Shown here piece by piece: positions 1 through 8,007 of a stretch of 64,000 nucleotides of DNA. Origin of the DNA: Epilithonimonas tenax DSM 16811 (lineage in GTDB: Bacteria; Bacteroidota; Bacteroidia; Flavobacteriales; Weeksellaceae). The notes below the pieces were generated by a model, which saw nothing but the letters and a program-made list of their open reading frames with translations, ran no database searches and was not told the DNA's origin. The position numbers and the translations under genes were made by a program. Where the stretch lies: contig NZ_AUAA01000013.1 in the NCBI RefSeq assembly GCF_000428485.1, positions 19,957 through 83,956 on the forward strand, read 5' to 3'. Each line of letters begins with the position of its first letter. Positions within the stretch are counted from its first letter, which is position 1.

Positions 1-2
1 CA

Positions 3-635
3 GACGTTTTCATCCAAGGTCTTGAAATTATGTTTGAATTGGCGGAGCATTTCCCGAATTTGAAATATCTGGATATGGGAAGTGGTTTCAAAGTGCCTTA
101 TCAGGATGGCGATATCGAAACAGACGTGAAATCTCTGGGTAAAAAAGTAAACGCTTCGATTAAAAAATATGAGGAAGAATCTGGGAAAAAGTTCCAGCTT
201 TGGTTTGAGCCAGGGAAGTTTTTGGTGAGCGACAGCGGCCATTTTCTGGTAAAATCAAATGTCATCAAGCAAACTACTGCGACAGTTTTTGTAGGCGTGA
301 ACTCTGGTTTCAATCATTTGATCCGTCCGATGTTCTACGATTCTTACCATATTATTGAAAATCTTTCCAATCCAAAAGGACCTGAAAGAATCTATACCGT
401 TGTTGGAAATATCTGTGAGACAGATACTTTTGCTTGGGATAGAAAAATAAATGAAGTGCGAGAAGGGGACATCATCGTGTTCAGAAATGCGGGCGCTTAC
501 GGTTTTGAAATGAGTTCTAATTTCAACTCCAGACTGAAACCTGCGGAAGTGATGTTTCTGGACGGAAAAGCGCATCTCATCAGAAAAAGAGACGAGTTTG
601 AAGATCTATTGAAAAACCAGATCGAAGTTTTGTAA
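3..635 (+). CDS. lysA: Diaminopimelate decarboxylase, C-terminal part (start lies before the window)
   Basis: This is the C-terminal ~210 residues of a PLP-dependent fold-III decarboxylase. The frame is open to the left edge of the window, so the ATG at 30 is internal (the residues before it read DVFIQGLEI). Visible family motifs are a glycine-rich phosphate-binding turn (DMGSGF), the EPGK stretch (FEPGKFLV), the CE-x-D active-site motif (CETDTFAWD) and the terminal GAY motif (NAGAYGFEMSS). The enzyme makes L-lysine from meso-diaminopimelate in the cytoplasm. A related carboxynorspermidine decarboxylase is possible but these motifs fit LysA better. Confidence 0.87.
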   Translation, partial: DVFIQGLEIMFELAEHFPNLKYLDMGSGFKVPYQDGDIETDVKSLGKKVNASIKKYEEESGKKFQLWFEPGKFLVSDSGHFLVKSNVIKQTTATVFVGVNSGFNHLIRPMFYDSYHIIENLSNPKGPERIYTVVGNICETDTFAWDRKINEVREGDIIVFRNAGAYGFEMSSNFNSRLKPAEVMFLDGKAHLIRKRDEFEDLLKNQIEVL

Positions 636-695
636 ATAATTCTGAATCAGGATTGTTTGGCACACATTTTCTTTCATCCTGATAAATCAAACGCT

Positions 696-1202
696 ATGAA
701 AACACTATTACTTTCGTTAAGCCTATTAGTAAGCACTCTTAATTTAGCTCAGAACAACGATGTTGAAGAATCACTGAACATGGATATCCCAATGGTGGAT
801 GCTACATCTAGCGCCGTTGGATACAGCGTAAGGGGTATTTATCAAATCAAAGATCATACTTGCGATCCTGCCAGTTTCAAAAGTGTGAGATATCCAGGCG
901 GGTCCGATGCTTATATCAGAGAACTGAAAGAGAAGTTTCAGCAGAACGTCAATTGGAACAGTTATGTGGTAAACGGCTTATTTTTTGTGAAAATGGATAT
1001 CACGAAAGATGGTGTCTTGTCAAAACTGGAAGCCGGACCTAAAGTGGATAAAAGTGAACCTTTCCTGAATGACCTCAAAGAAGCTGTTAAAAAAGTCAAT
1101 AAAACTTGGACACCTGCCAAATGCAGCGGCAATCCGGTAGATTCCAAAGCGATTTTGAAAATCGATTTTTCATCGATGACTTATGATAATGCTTTTAACT
1201 GA
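696..1202 (+). CDS. Exported protein with a TonB-C-terminal-like domain
   Basis: A 168-residue protein. The ATG at 696 is chosen because it begins a clean signal peptide (MKTLLLSLSLLVSTLNLAQ); an in-frame ATG at 657 would bury it. The mature part contains a motif order seen in TonB C-terminal domains of Bacteroidota: YPGG, then IRELKEKF, a V/I-rich strand followed by DITKDGVLS, and a W-x-PA-x-C-x-G-x-PV segment near the end. There is no membrane anchor or proline-rich arm, so it is not a working TonB and more likely a periplasmic protein that borrows the fold. A rho-independent terminator follows it. Function unknown. Confidence 0.6.
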   Translation: MKTLLLSLSLLVSTLNLAQNNDVEESLNMDIPMVDATSSAVGYSVRGIYQIKDHTCDPASFKSVRYPGGSDAYIRELKEKFQQNVNWNSYVVNGLFFVKMDITKDGVLSKLEAGPKVDKSEPFLNDLKEAVKKVNKTWTPAKCSGNPVDSKAILKIDFSSMTYDNAFN

Positions 1203-1223
1203 TCAGAAAAACACCATATTGAT

Positions 1224-1249
1224 AACCGCCAATTAAAGGCGGTTTTTTT
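1224..1249 (+). terminator. Rho-independent terminator
   Basis: Stem AACCGCC (1224-1230) pairs with GGCGGTT (1238-1244) across a 7-base loop and is followed by a T run. It ends the TonB-C-like gene and meets the convergent methyltransferase gene. Confidence 0.8.
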
Positions 1250-1937
1250 ATTCTTTGGATAATTGTACGAGATATTGGTCATTCTCATCCTGATAAATCA
1301 GTTCGGTTTTCCAGCCTTCTTCAGAAGCGATTTTTTCTAGGGTTTCACGGTCCAGATAAAGCCATTTGAACCATTCTGTAGCTTGTTTTTGATATTCGTA
1401 AAGGCAGGTAGCTTCACCATAATACTGCTCCGTAGGAAGCACATCTTCCTCGTACATATAACTGATATCCGAAGAGTCGAAGATCAAAATGCCGTTTTCA
1501 TTAAGCAAACGATCTGCTTTCCTTAGAAATTTTCTGAAACCAGGCAAATCTCCACAAAGGCCAATGCCGTTCATCAATAACAAAAGCGTATCGAATTTTT
1601 CATCATCAAATTTGAAAATATCTGCGCAGACTACATTTGTCAGTCCTCGGTCTTTCATTACTTCACAGGCTGCGGGAGAAATTTCTAGTCCAACGACGTC
1701 AAACTTTTTATGTTGAAGAATTAGGGCGTGACTGCCGGCGCCTGCGCCAATATCCAACACTTTTCCTTTGCAAAGATCCAATGCTTTTTTCTCGAGAAGT
1801 GGCATTTGCTTTTCGGTTCGGAAATAGACAGAGATCGGCATTTCTACTCTCGGCCCAAAAGTGTCGTGAACATAGAGTTTTCCTCTGCTGGTTTTCTCGT
1901 AAAAATTTTTGATGGCAATACCGGGAAGATCGATCAT
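1248..1937 (-). CDS. Class I SAM-dependent methyltransferase
   Basis: A 229-residue Rossmann-fold methyltransferase. SAM motif I is VLDIGAGAGSH (about residues 60-70), followed by an acidic strand end (VVGLEIS), motif IV (DTLLLLMNGIG) and a post-motif stretch with NENGILIFDSSDI. The N-terminal ~50 residues are family-specific. The substrate cannot be read from the sequence. It is monocistronic: a TATCTTTG promoter box precedes it at 1956-1963 and its 3' end abuts a terminator of the opposite strand. Confidence 0.75.
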   Translation of the reverse strand: MIDLPGIAIKNFYEKTSRGKLYVHDTFGPRVEMPISVYFRTEKQMPLLEKKALDLCKGKVLDIGAGAGSHALILQHKKFDVVGLEISPAACEVMKDRGLTNVVCADIFKFDDEKFDTLLLLMNGIGLCGDLPGFRKFLRKADRLLNENGILIFDSSDISYMYEEDVLPTEQYYGEATCLYEYQKQATEWFKWLYLDRETLEKIASEEGWKTELIYQDENDQYLVQLSKE

Positions 1938-1955
1938 ATTAATAAAAACTTACCG

Positions 1956-1963
1956 CAAAGATA
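1956..1963 (-). promoter_or_regulatory. Flavobacterial -7 box (TATCTTTG) for the methyltransferase gene
   Basis: Matches TAnnTTTG, the Bacteroidota sigma-A -7 consensus, 18 bases before the ATG at 1937. Confidence 0.55.
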
Positions 1964-2082
1964 AAACAATAAAAAAAGCATCCAGATTTCCCTGAACACT
2001 TTTCTTCGTCATTCGGATCTTGGGATCTGAATTGATCTCTACAAAGGTAGTTGTTATTTCTTACATATAAAATGAACCTCGG

Positions 2083-2652
2083 TTAAGAAATTCGTCTTCT
2101 TATTCTGCTAAGTGCCTGAGGCGTGATTCCCATATAGGTGGCAATATGCTTCAGAGGGATCATCTGAAAAAGATCGGGATGCTCTTTCATCAGTTTCAGA
2201 TAGCGTTCTTCTGCAGACTCGCTGAGGTAAGAAAATTCTTTTTTCAATTTCTCAACATATATACTTTCTACGGTAAGCCTTCCTAAAAGATTGCCGACAG
2301 GAGAAGTACGGTAAACTTCCTGTAGATCATCATAATGAATTTGCCACAGCACCATATCCGTCAGTGCTTCCACATTACACTTGGATGGTGATCTTTGCAG
2401 AAAAGAATCGTACGATGTGAGGTATTGGTGTTTAAAAACAAATCTTGTGGTAATTTCTTTATTTTGGTTTATAAAAAAAAGTCGGGCTGCTCCTTCTTCA
2501 ACAACGGTGAGATAATGATCTATGTCGCCTTCCTTGAGAATGATTTCTTTTTTCTTGTATTCTTTCCTGATATTTCTGCTCGCAAAAATGTCCCAGTTTT
2601 CATCAGAAATTGGAATATTTTTAGAACGAAGGAATTGTTTCATGAACTCCAT
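2083..2652 (-). CDS. Crp/Fnr-family transcriptional regulator
   Basis: A 189-residue regulator. Residues ~25-115 form a cyclic-nucleotide-binding-like beta roll (KKKEIILKEGD, then VVEEGAARLFF) and the last ~25 residues form a helix-turn-helix (IPLKHIATYMGITPQALSRI). The length and the short wing-poor DNA-binding domain match the many small Crp-like regulators of Bacteroidota, whose ligands are mostly unknown. The gene begins 9 bases after the surE stop, so both are probably co-transcribed. Confidence 0.78.
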   Translation of the reverse strand: MEFMKQFLRSKNIPISDENWDIFASRNIRKEYKKKEIILKEGDIDHYLTVVEEGAARLFFINQNKEITTRFVFKHQYLTSYDSFLQRSPSKCNVEALTDMVLWQIHYDDLQEVYRTSPVGNLLGRLTVESIYVEKLKKEFSYLSESAEERYLKLMKEHPDLFQMIPLKHIATYMGITPQALSRIRRRIS

Positions 2653-2661
2653 TCACGCTAT

Positions 2662-3426
2662 TTATTGGTAAATAGAATTGAGTTCCTGCATATACTCATA
2701 AGCAGTTAAATCAAATTTTACAGGAACAATACTGATAAATCCGTTTGCCAGAGCTGTTTCGTCTGCATCCTCTGATTCATCCATATTGTTGAAATACCCG
2801 GTGAGCCAGTAATATTTTTTGCCGTGCGGATTGGTTCTTTCGTCAAAACTTTCTTCCCATTTGGCATTGGCCTGTTTGCAGACTTTGATGCCCTTGATCT
2901 CTTCTTTTTTAAGATGAGGAATGTTGACATTCAGAACAATGCCTTTTGGCATTGGTTTTTCCAGGGTTTTCAGAATGATATCTTTAATAAAATGTTCTGC
3001 CTGGTCAAAATCGGCTTCCCATTTGAGATCGGAAAGAGAAAATCCAATGGCCGGCAAACCTTCTACACCAGCTTCTACAGCGGCAGACATCGTTCCGGAA
3101 TAGATCACATTAATGGAAGAGTTGGAACCGTGATTGATGCCTGAGACGACGATGTCCGGTCTTCTTGGAAGGATCTTGTCCAAAGCCATTTTCACACAGT
3201 CTACCGGTGTTCCTGAGCAGGAAAAATCTTTTTGAGGACCTTCAAGATGCAGTTCTTCGAAGCTTAAGGTGGAGTTGATCGTGATGGCGTGTCCTTTGCC
3301 ACTTTGAGGAGAATTGGGCGCGACTACGATCACGTCGCCAATCTCGTTGACAATGCTAATTAATTTTCTAATGCCAGGTGCTGTGATTCCATCATCATTG
3401 GTTACCAGTATCAATGGTTTGCTCAT
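2662..3426 (-). CDS. surE: 5'/3'-nucleotidase SurE
   Basis: A 254-residue survival protein. The ATG at 3426 is used because it begins the conserved N-terminus MSKPLILVTNDDGITAPG; the longer open frame to 3585 has a non-homologous AT-rich lead that includes the promoter. Hallmarks are the metal-binding NDDG, the N-S-P-Q-S-G loop (VVAPNSPQSGKGHAIT) and the GINHGSNSS segment. SurE proteins are metal-dependent nucleoside 5'- and 3'-monophosphatases. The Crp/Fnr gene follows by 9 bases. Confidence 0.92.
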   Translation of the reverse strand: MSKPLILVTNDDGITAPGIRKLISIVNEIGDVIVVAPNSPQSGKGHAITINSTLSFEELHLEGPQKDFSCSGTPVDCVKMALDKILPRRPDIVVSGINHGSNSSINVIYSGTMSAAVEAGVEGLPAIGFSLSDLKWEADFDQAEHFIKDIILKTLEKPMPKGIVLNVNIPHLKKEEIKGIKVCKQANAKWEESFDERTNPHGKKYYWLTGYFNNMDESEDADETALANGFISIVPVKFDLTAYEYMQELNSIYQ

Positions 3427-3753
3427 AAAATTTATTTTATATTTTTTCGCTTTTTGCGAGATTTTCAAAATTATCTCAAAAATAACCAATTTATAATGAG
3501 TAAAATAAAATAAGGTGTTAAATTTGGTTTCGTTTTTGAATACCAACGTAACATTCAAAAGAAAATTTTGACTAATCAAAACCAAAGATTAAACAACTTT
3601 TCATAATTTTATCTAATCTTGGGATTGACTTCGCAGATTTTATGGATCTAGCAGATAAGTATTAAAGTTTAAATCTGCGAAATTAGCTTAATCAGCAAGA
3701 TAATAATATTAAAAAATCTAATTTAATAGATTATAAAGCCACTTTAAAAATTT
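3427..3753. other. Intergenic region between divergent surE and the protease gene
   Basis: 327 bases, very AT-rich. It holds the surE promoter box and an 11-bp perfect inverted repeat, TTCGCAGATTT at 3630-3640 and AAATCTGCGAA at 3671-3681. I see no reading frame that looks coding and no clear TAnnTTTG box for the protease gene. Confidence 0.5.
3477..3484 (-). promoter_or_regulatory. -7 box (TATTTTTG) for surE and the Crp/Fnr gene
   Basis: Matches TAnnTTTG, 50 bases before the surE ATG. It lies inside the longer open reading frame, which argues against the upstream start. A small TCGC/GCGA hairpin sits in the leader at about 3447-3460. Confidence 0.5.
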
Positions 3754-5874
3754 ATGTTCAAAAAAATCAAGTTCAAGAAACTGCTGATGTTTGCGCCACT
3801 GATGACGCTGATGTTCTGTTTCAATTCCCCTCAGAATGACGATGAGAAAATGCAGACCATTATGGTAAGCGTCAAAAATACGCTTTCCTACCTTCATTAC
3901 AGCCCGAAACCTATTAACGATGCCTATTCGCAAGATGTTTTTGATCAATACATAGAAGATGTAGATGCATCTAAACGATACTTTCTGAAGTCCGATATAG
4001 ACGAGTTCAAAAAGCATTATACGAAACTGGATGACTACCTGAATAACGGGAATCTTGTTTTCTATAAACTCACGATTGACCGGCTTTACCAGCGTGTAGA
4101 TGAGATCGATAAAATGACGCAGGACATTCTTGCAAAACCGATCAATCTGGAAGAAAACGATGAATTGATCCTCGAGCCAAAAAAAAGAATGTATCCTGCT
4201 GATGCCAAGCAACAGTACAACGAATGGAAAAAATACATCAAGTATAACATCCTTCAGGAAATTGAAACCTTGAACAGCAAAGAAGAATCTCAGAAAAAGA
4301 AAAAAGATTCTGTGATCAACAACAAACTGCCAGATACCATAAAATACGCACCACTTTCTATGGAAAAGAAGCGTGAAAAAGCAACTTTGGAGGTAAAAGA
4401 CTTGATTACAGACTCTTTCAGGAGATTCAAGAAAAGAAAGAAAATGGACTGGTTCTCTGTTTATATGAATACTTATACGGAGGTTTTTGATCCGCATACC
4501 AACTATTTCTCGCCAAAAAGCAAAGAGGAATTTGATATGAATTTCACTGGAAAAGTCATCGGCATAGGTGCCATCATTCAGGAAAAAAGAGGCTATCTTT
4601 ATTTGGGAGCGCTGACGATAGGAGCGCCGGCCTGGAAATCGAAACAATTGTCCGAAGGCGACAAGATCCTGAAAGTCAAATCAAAACCAGGAGAAGAACC
4701 GGTAAATGTTGTAGGAATGTTATCTGATGAAGCGGTAAGACTGATCCGTGGCGAAAAGGGAACACCTGTCACAATGACCGTTGAGAAAAAAGATAAGACG
4801 ATCAAAGAAGTGACGATGATCCGTGAAGAAGTGGCGATAGAAGATACCTTTGCAAGAAGTATTGCTGTAAATGCTTCCAATGGCAAAAAATATGGATTTA
4901 TCTATTTGCCGAGTTTCAATGTGGACTTTGAAGATCCGAAAGGGAGAAATGCTTCTGACGACATCAAAGCAGAATTGATCAAACTTAAGAAAGAAAATGT
5001 ACAAGGCATTATCCTAGATCTAAGAAGCAATGGTGGAGGATCTTTGACAGAAGTCGGCGATATCATGGGATTATTTATGAACGCAGGTCCTTACGTGCAG
5101 GTGAAAGACAGTCGTGGAAAAGTTCAGGTTTTATCTAATAAATCCAATGAACCTATCTGGACAGGTCCGCTGGTCATTATGCAGAACGAATTATCTGCCT
5201 CTGCATCAGAAATCCTTGCAGGAGCAATGCAGGATTATGGAAGAGCTGCTATTATTGGTTCGCCGAGTTCATTCGGGAAAGGAACCGTACAGACTTTTGT
5301 TGACCTTAATCGATTCCTTAATAGCAATGAAGATTTTGGTTCTTTGAAGCTCACGATCCAGAAATTCTACAGAATATCTGGTGAATCTACCCAAAGAAAA
5401 GGAGTTGAGTCTGATATCAAGATGAAAGACTTCTTCTCGTACTCAGAAGTGGGTGAGCGTTTTGATCAGTTTGCTTTGCCTTGGGACAAGATAGAAACCG
5501 CCAGTTATAAAAAATTGACGACGCTTAATGTACCGCAATTGCAGGCAGAAATTGACAAAAAGATTGCGGCTAATAGCAATTACAAACTACTGCAGGAATC
5601 TGCAGAATGGAAAGAAGCGTTGGACAAGGAAGAAACCATTACGCTCAACCAAACCAAGTTCAATGAACTGATGAAAACGCGCAAAGCGCAGATCGAGAAA
5701 TTCAAAGGTCTGGACAAATTCAATAACGGATTAAAATTTACCCTTCATCCGGACGAATTATTAAGAATCAAAAAAGACGAAGCATTTGCCAAAAAAACCG
5801 AAAACTGGAGAAAAAATCTCGAAAGAGATTTCTATCTGGAAGAAACGGTAGATGCATTGTCGAAGATCAAATAA
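3754..5874 (+). CDS. prc: Carboxy-terminal (tail-specific) processing protease, S41 family
   Basis: A 706-residue protease similar in size to E. coli Prc/Tsp. An N-terminal hydrophobic segment (MLMFAPLMTLMFCF region) directs it to the periplasm. A PDZ domain sits at ~260-345 (GIGAIIQEKRGYLYL, then LSEGDKILKVKS). The S41 catalytic core has LSASASEILAGAMQDYGRA with the nucleophile at about Ser485 and the general-base lysine at about Lys509 (SSFGKGTVQ). The C-terminal ~150 residues match the Prc C-terminal helical domain. It degrades or trims exported proteins. Terminator hairpins follow. Confidence 0.92.
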   Translation: MFKKIKFKKLLMFAPLMTLMFCFNSPQNDDEKMQTIMVSVKNTLSYLHYSPKPINDAYSQDVFDQYIEDVDASKRYFLKSDIDEFKKHYTKLDDYLNNGNLVFYKLTIDRLYQRVDEIDKMTQDILAKPINLEENDELILEPKKRMYPADAKQQYNEWKKYIKYNILQEIETLNSKEESQKKKKDSVINNKLPDTIKYAPLSMEKKREKATLEVKDLITDSFRRFKKRKKMDWFSVYMNTYTEVFDPHTNYFSPKSKEEFDMNFTGKVIGIGAIIQEKRGYLYLGALTIGAPAWKSKQLSEGDKILKVKSKPGEEPVNVVGMLSDEAVRLIRGEKGTPVTMTVEKKDKTIKEVTMIREEVAIEDTFARSIAVNASNGKKYGFIYLPSFNVDFEDPKGRNASDDIKAELIKLKKENVQGIILDLRSNGGGSLTEVGDIMGLFMNAGPYVQVKDSRGKVQVLSNKSNEPIWTGPLVIMQNELSASASEILAGAMQDYGRAAIIGSPSSFGKGTVQTFVDLNRFLNSNEDFGSLKLTIQKFYRISGESTQRKGVESDIKMKDFFSYSEVGERFDQFALPWDKIETASYKKLTTLNVPQLQAEIDKKIAANSNYKLLQESAEWKEALDKEETITLNQTKFNELMKTRKAQIEKFKGLDKFNNGLKFTLHPDELLRIKKDEAFAKKTENWRKNLERDFYLEETVDALSKIK

Positions 5875-5882
5875 ATATATCA

Positions 5883-5913
5883 AAAAGCGTCCCGAGATTT
5901 TCAGGACGCTTTT
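5883..5913 (+). terminator. Rho-independent terminator after the protease gene
   Basis: Stem AAAAGCGTCC (5883-5892) with GGACGCTTTT (5904-5913), 11-base loop. Confidence 0.75.
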
Positions 5914-5930
5914 GCTTATCATTCCAAAAA

Positions 5931-5965
5931 AAACCTCCGGTCTATGTAGTCTGGAGGTTTTTTTC
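5931..5965. terminator. Bidirectional terminator between convergent genes
   Basis: AAACCTCC (5931-5938) pairs with GGAGGTTT (5953-5960). An A run before and a T run after serve both directions, between the protease gene and the minus-strand gene ending at 5968. Confidence 0.75.
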
Positions 5966-5967
5966 TT

Positions 5968-7635
5968 TTATTTCTGCTCAAGAATTTTCTCGATTATTTT
6001 ATGTGTGATCATATAAGTTGGTTTCACGCCTGTGAGTCCAAGTCCGCCGGAAGACAATGTACTTCCCGTCTCCAATGGATTATCCGACGCATAGTAAGCA
6101 TACATCACAAATAGATCTGGAGAAATATGATGACGGATCTTGCTCGCTACCTGAATTGCTTTTTGGTAATGTGCACCTTCCATTTCCAGACCGATGGCTT
6201 TCCAAGAAGTCGTCATAAAGTAAGATAGGATGTCTTTGTTTTGAAGCGATGTTCCCAAAACGGTCACCATCGGTCCTTCATAAGCTTTGACCTCATCATC
6301 TACAAAATCTTCCAGATTCAAGGCATTTTCGAAAGTGTAATTATCCGCAGTACCTTCAAAGATGTGAGCGGTTGGGATCATAATGTCACCTTTTCCGCCC
6401 GTTAAGATGCCTGCTTTTCCCATAATGGAAACTGATTTTACCTTCATCATATAGACTTCGCCCTTCACCTCGTAAGGTCTTAGCAACTCGTCCATCACTT
6501 CAAAAGCCTGCTCTCCAAAAGCATAATCGAAAACCAAAATAATATCGTCTCCATTGTATTTCTGAGTAGCAAAAACAGAGTTCTTCAGTTCGGTTTTAGA
6601 AAGGTCTATGATCTGAACGTCAATATTACTGCCGCTGTGATCCTCTATGTAGATCATGCCTTCTTTTAGGGCGTGGTCCAAAATCTTGGTTTGTAAATCC
6701 TTCTTATTGCTGATATCAGCGAATAATTTATAATCTACCTCTTTTGTTCCTTTTTTATGAAGTGCATCATTGGCGAAGAGCATGTTTTTCACAGAGTGCA
6801 TATTCGCACTGATGATGTGAAGCGGTCTCATATGCAGATTGTTCTCTACCAAAACCTGTTTGATTTTGTTGGCCCATTTCTCCCCAAAAAGGTGGTGCCC
6901 AACTCTTTCCTGTAGGATCGATGAGAAATAGATTTCGCGTTCGCTCACTTCTTTCCAGTCTGTCAAACTTACCTGTCCTAACCAATAAATGATTTTGAAC
7001 AGACGGTCTGGGTTGTTGTCATCGCCAAAACCGTTATAAGCGTTCAGGGTTTCATCAAAAGTCCTTCCCAGGAAAGAGGAAAGATGGATCAACGCTACTT
7101 CTTTTTCTTTTCGGCTGTGTTTTTTCTCGCCTTTTGCGACTTCTTCTATGATTTTCCAGATGCGTCTAGGTCTGCCGTCCTGGCTCATATCGAATCCAAT
7201 ATTTCTGATTTTGTCAGCTTCCAGATAGAGAAACGTAAGGTGCGTTAGGATGTCATAAATTTCAGAACGTCCCAATAGAACTTCGATGTTCATCTGGTGT
7301 TCATCTATTCTATAGCAGTTTCTACGTCTTTTCTTAGGAACAATGGGCTCGAAACTTCCTTTGTCGAAACCTTCGTCCGAAGTTAGGTGGATGAAAGAAC
7401 ACTCTTCAATGCCTTCCGGAAGACGGTCAAGAACATAAAGCAGACCATCCAGTTCTATCTTATTGGGAACGCTCATACTTCCGTAGATTTCGGGATTGAT
7501 GACCATTAAGAGTTTTCTTAATGACTCGCCCGAAACACCTGAAGGTTTGAAAAATCCCCTGTAGAATAAATGTCTCATAGACACGTATAATCTTTCGATA
7601 GCCTCTGTGGTTTCTCTTGCTCTTGAATTTGCCAT
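5968..7635 (-). CDS. Uncharacterised protein (DUF6909-like) with a nucleoside-phosphorylase-like C-terminal domain
   Basis: A 555-residue soluble protein with no signal peptide. I recognise it as a conserved Bacteroidota family, probably the one labelled DUF6909, of unknown role. The first ~320 residues resemble nothing I know. The last ~170 carry features of the PNP/MTA-SAH nucleosidase superfamily: a G-x-A-G-x-L-T-G-G-K-G-D-I-x-I-P-T loop at ~406-422, and IGLEMEGAHYQKAIQVA at ~481-497, where Glu484 and Glu486 of EMEG match the ribose-binding V-E/D-M-E-G motif. An MYAYYASDNP stretch (~511-520) sits where the base-binding Ser-Asp motif would be. Monocistronic, with a TAACTTTG box upstream. 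Confidence 0.6.
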   Translation of the reverse strand: MANSRARETTEAIERLYVSMRHLFYRGFFKPSGVSGESLRKLLMVINPEIYGSMSVPNKIELDGLLYVLDRLPEGIEECSFIHLTSDEGFDKGSFEPIVPKKRRRNCYRIDEHQMNIEVLLGRSEIYDILTHLTFLYLEADKIRNIGFDMSQDGRPRRIWKIIEEVAKGEKKHSRKEKEVALIHLSSFLGRTFDETLNAYNGFGDDNNPDRLFKIIYWLGQVSLTDWKEVSEREIYFSSILQERVGHHLFGEKWANKIKQVLVENNLHMRPLHIISANMHSVKNMLFANDALHKKGTKEVDYKLFADISNKKDLQTKILDHALKEGMIYIEDHSGSNIDVQIIDLSKTELKNSVFATQKYNGDDIILVFDYAFGEQAFEVMDELLRPYEVKGEVYMMKVKSVSIMGKAGILTGGKGDIMIPTAHIFEGTADNYTFENALNLEDFVDDEVKAYEGPMVTVLGTSLQNKDILSYFMTTSWKAIGLEMEGAHYQKAIQVASKIRHHISPDLFVMYAYYASDNPLETGSTLSSGGLGLTGVKPTYMITHKIIEKILEQK

Positions 7636-8007
7636 ATATTAAAATTTTTATAAAAGTCTACAAAGTTACAAAAATTAAATTAAATAATTAACTATCTGTT
7701 TGTCAGTCGTTTGGGCTTTGTTTGGAATTTTTGGTAACTGGTTTTAAAATTAATCTTTCTTCCGGAATTGGGAAATAGTCTCAAGAATAAATTTTATTCA
7801 CTCTGGAGTTAGGTTCGCATTAAAAAAAACGAAGGTGTCTAAAAATAGGGGTGTACTCTCTATAGTTTTATTATATAAGTATTAATATTGTTATTTTATA
7901 GGGGTGTTAATTAAAATTAATGTTGTTTTATTGAGAAAGCCCCAATTAATTAGGGTTATTTGTGATAATATCCATAAATTAGATTTACAATTTAAAATAA
8001 TTAAACT
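7636..8007. other. Regulatory region upstream of amt
   Basis: 372 bases without a coding frame, between divergent genes. It holds the minus-strand promoter, a perfect 10-bp direct repeat ATAGGGGTGT at 7845-7854 and 7898-7907, and a near-palindrome CCCCAATTAATTAGGG starting at 7940. The repeats are plausible sites for a nitrogen-responsive regulator, but that is inference. No exact TAnnTTTG box faces amt; TAGATTTA about 25 bases upstream is the closest. Confidence 0.4.
7661..7668 (-). promoter_or_regulatory. -7 box (TAACTTTG) for the phosphorylase-like gene
   Basis: Matches TAnnTTTG, 26 bases before the ATG at 7635. Confidence 0.5.

Noticed and set aside
3718..4647. Long minus-strand open frame (309 codons) opposite the protease gene
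   Set aside because: The plus-strand S41 protease is unmistakable; the opposite frame has a phenylalanine/isoleucine-rich composition typical of antisense shadows and no domain.
7636..8007. Sigma-54 promoter for amt
   Set aside because: I found no TGGCAC-N5-TTGC match in the leader.
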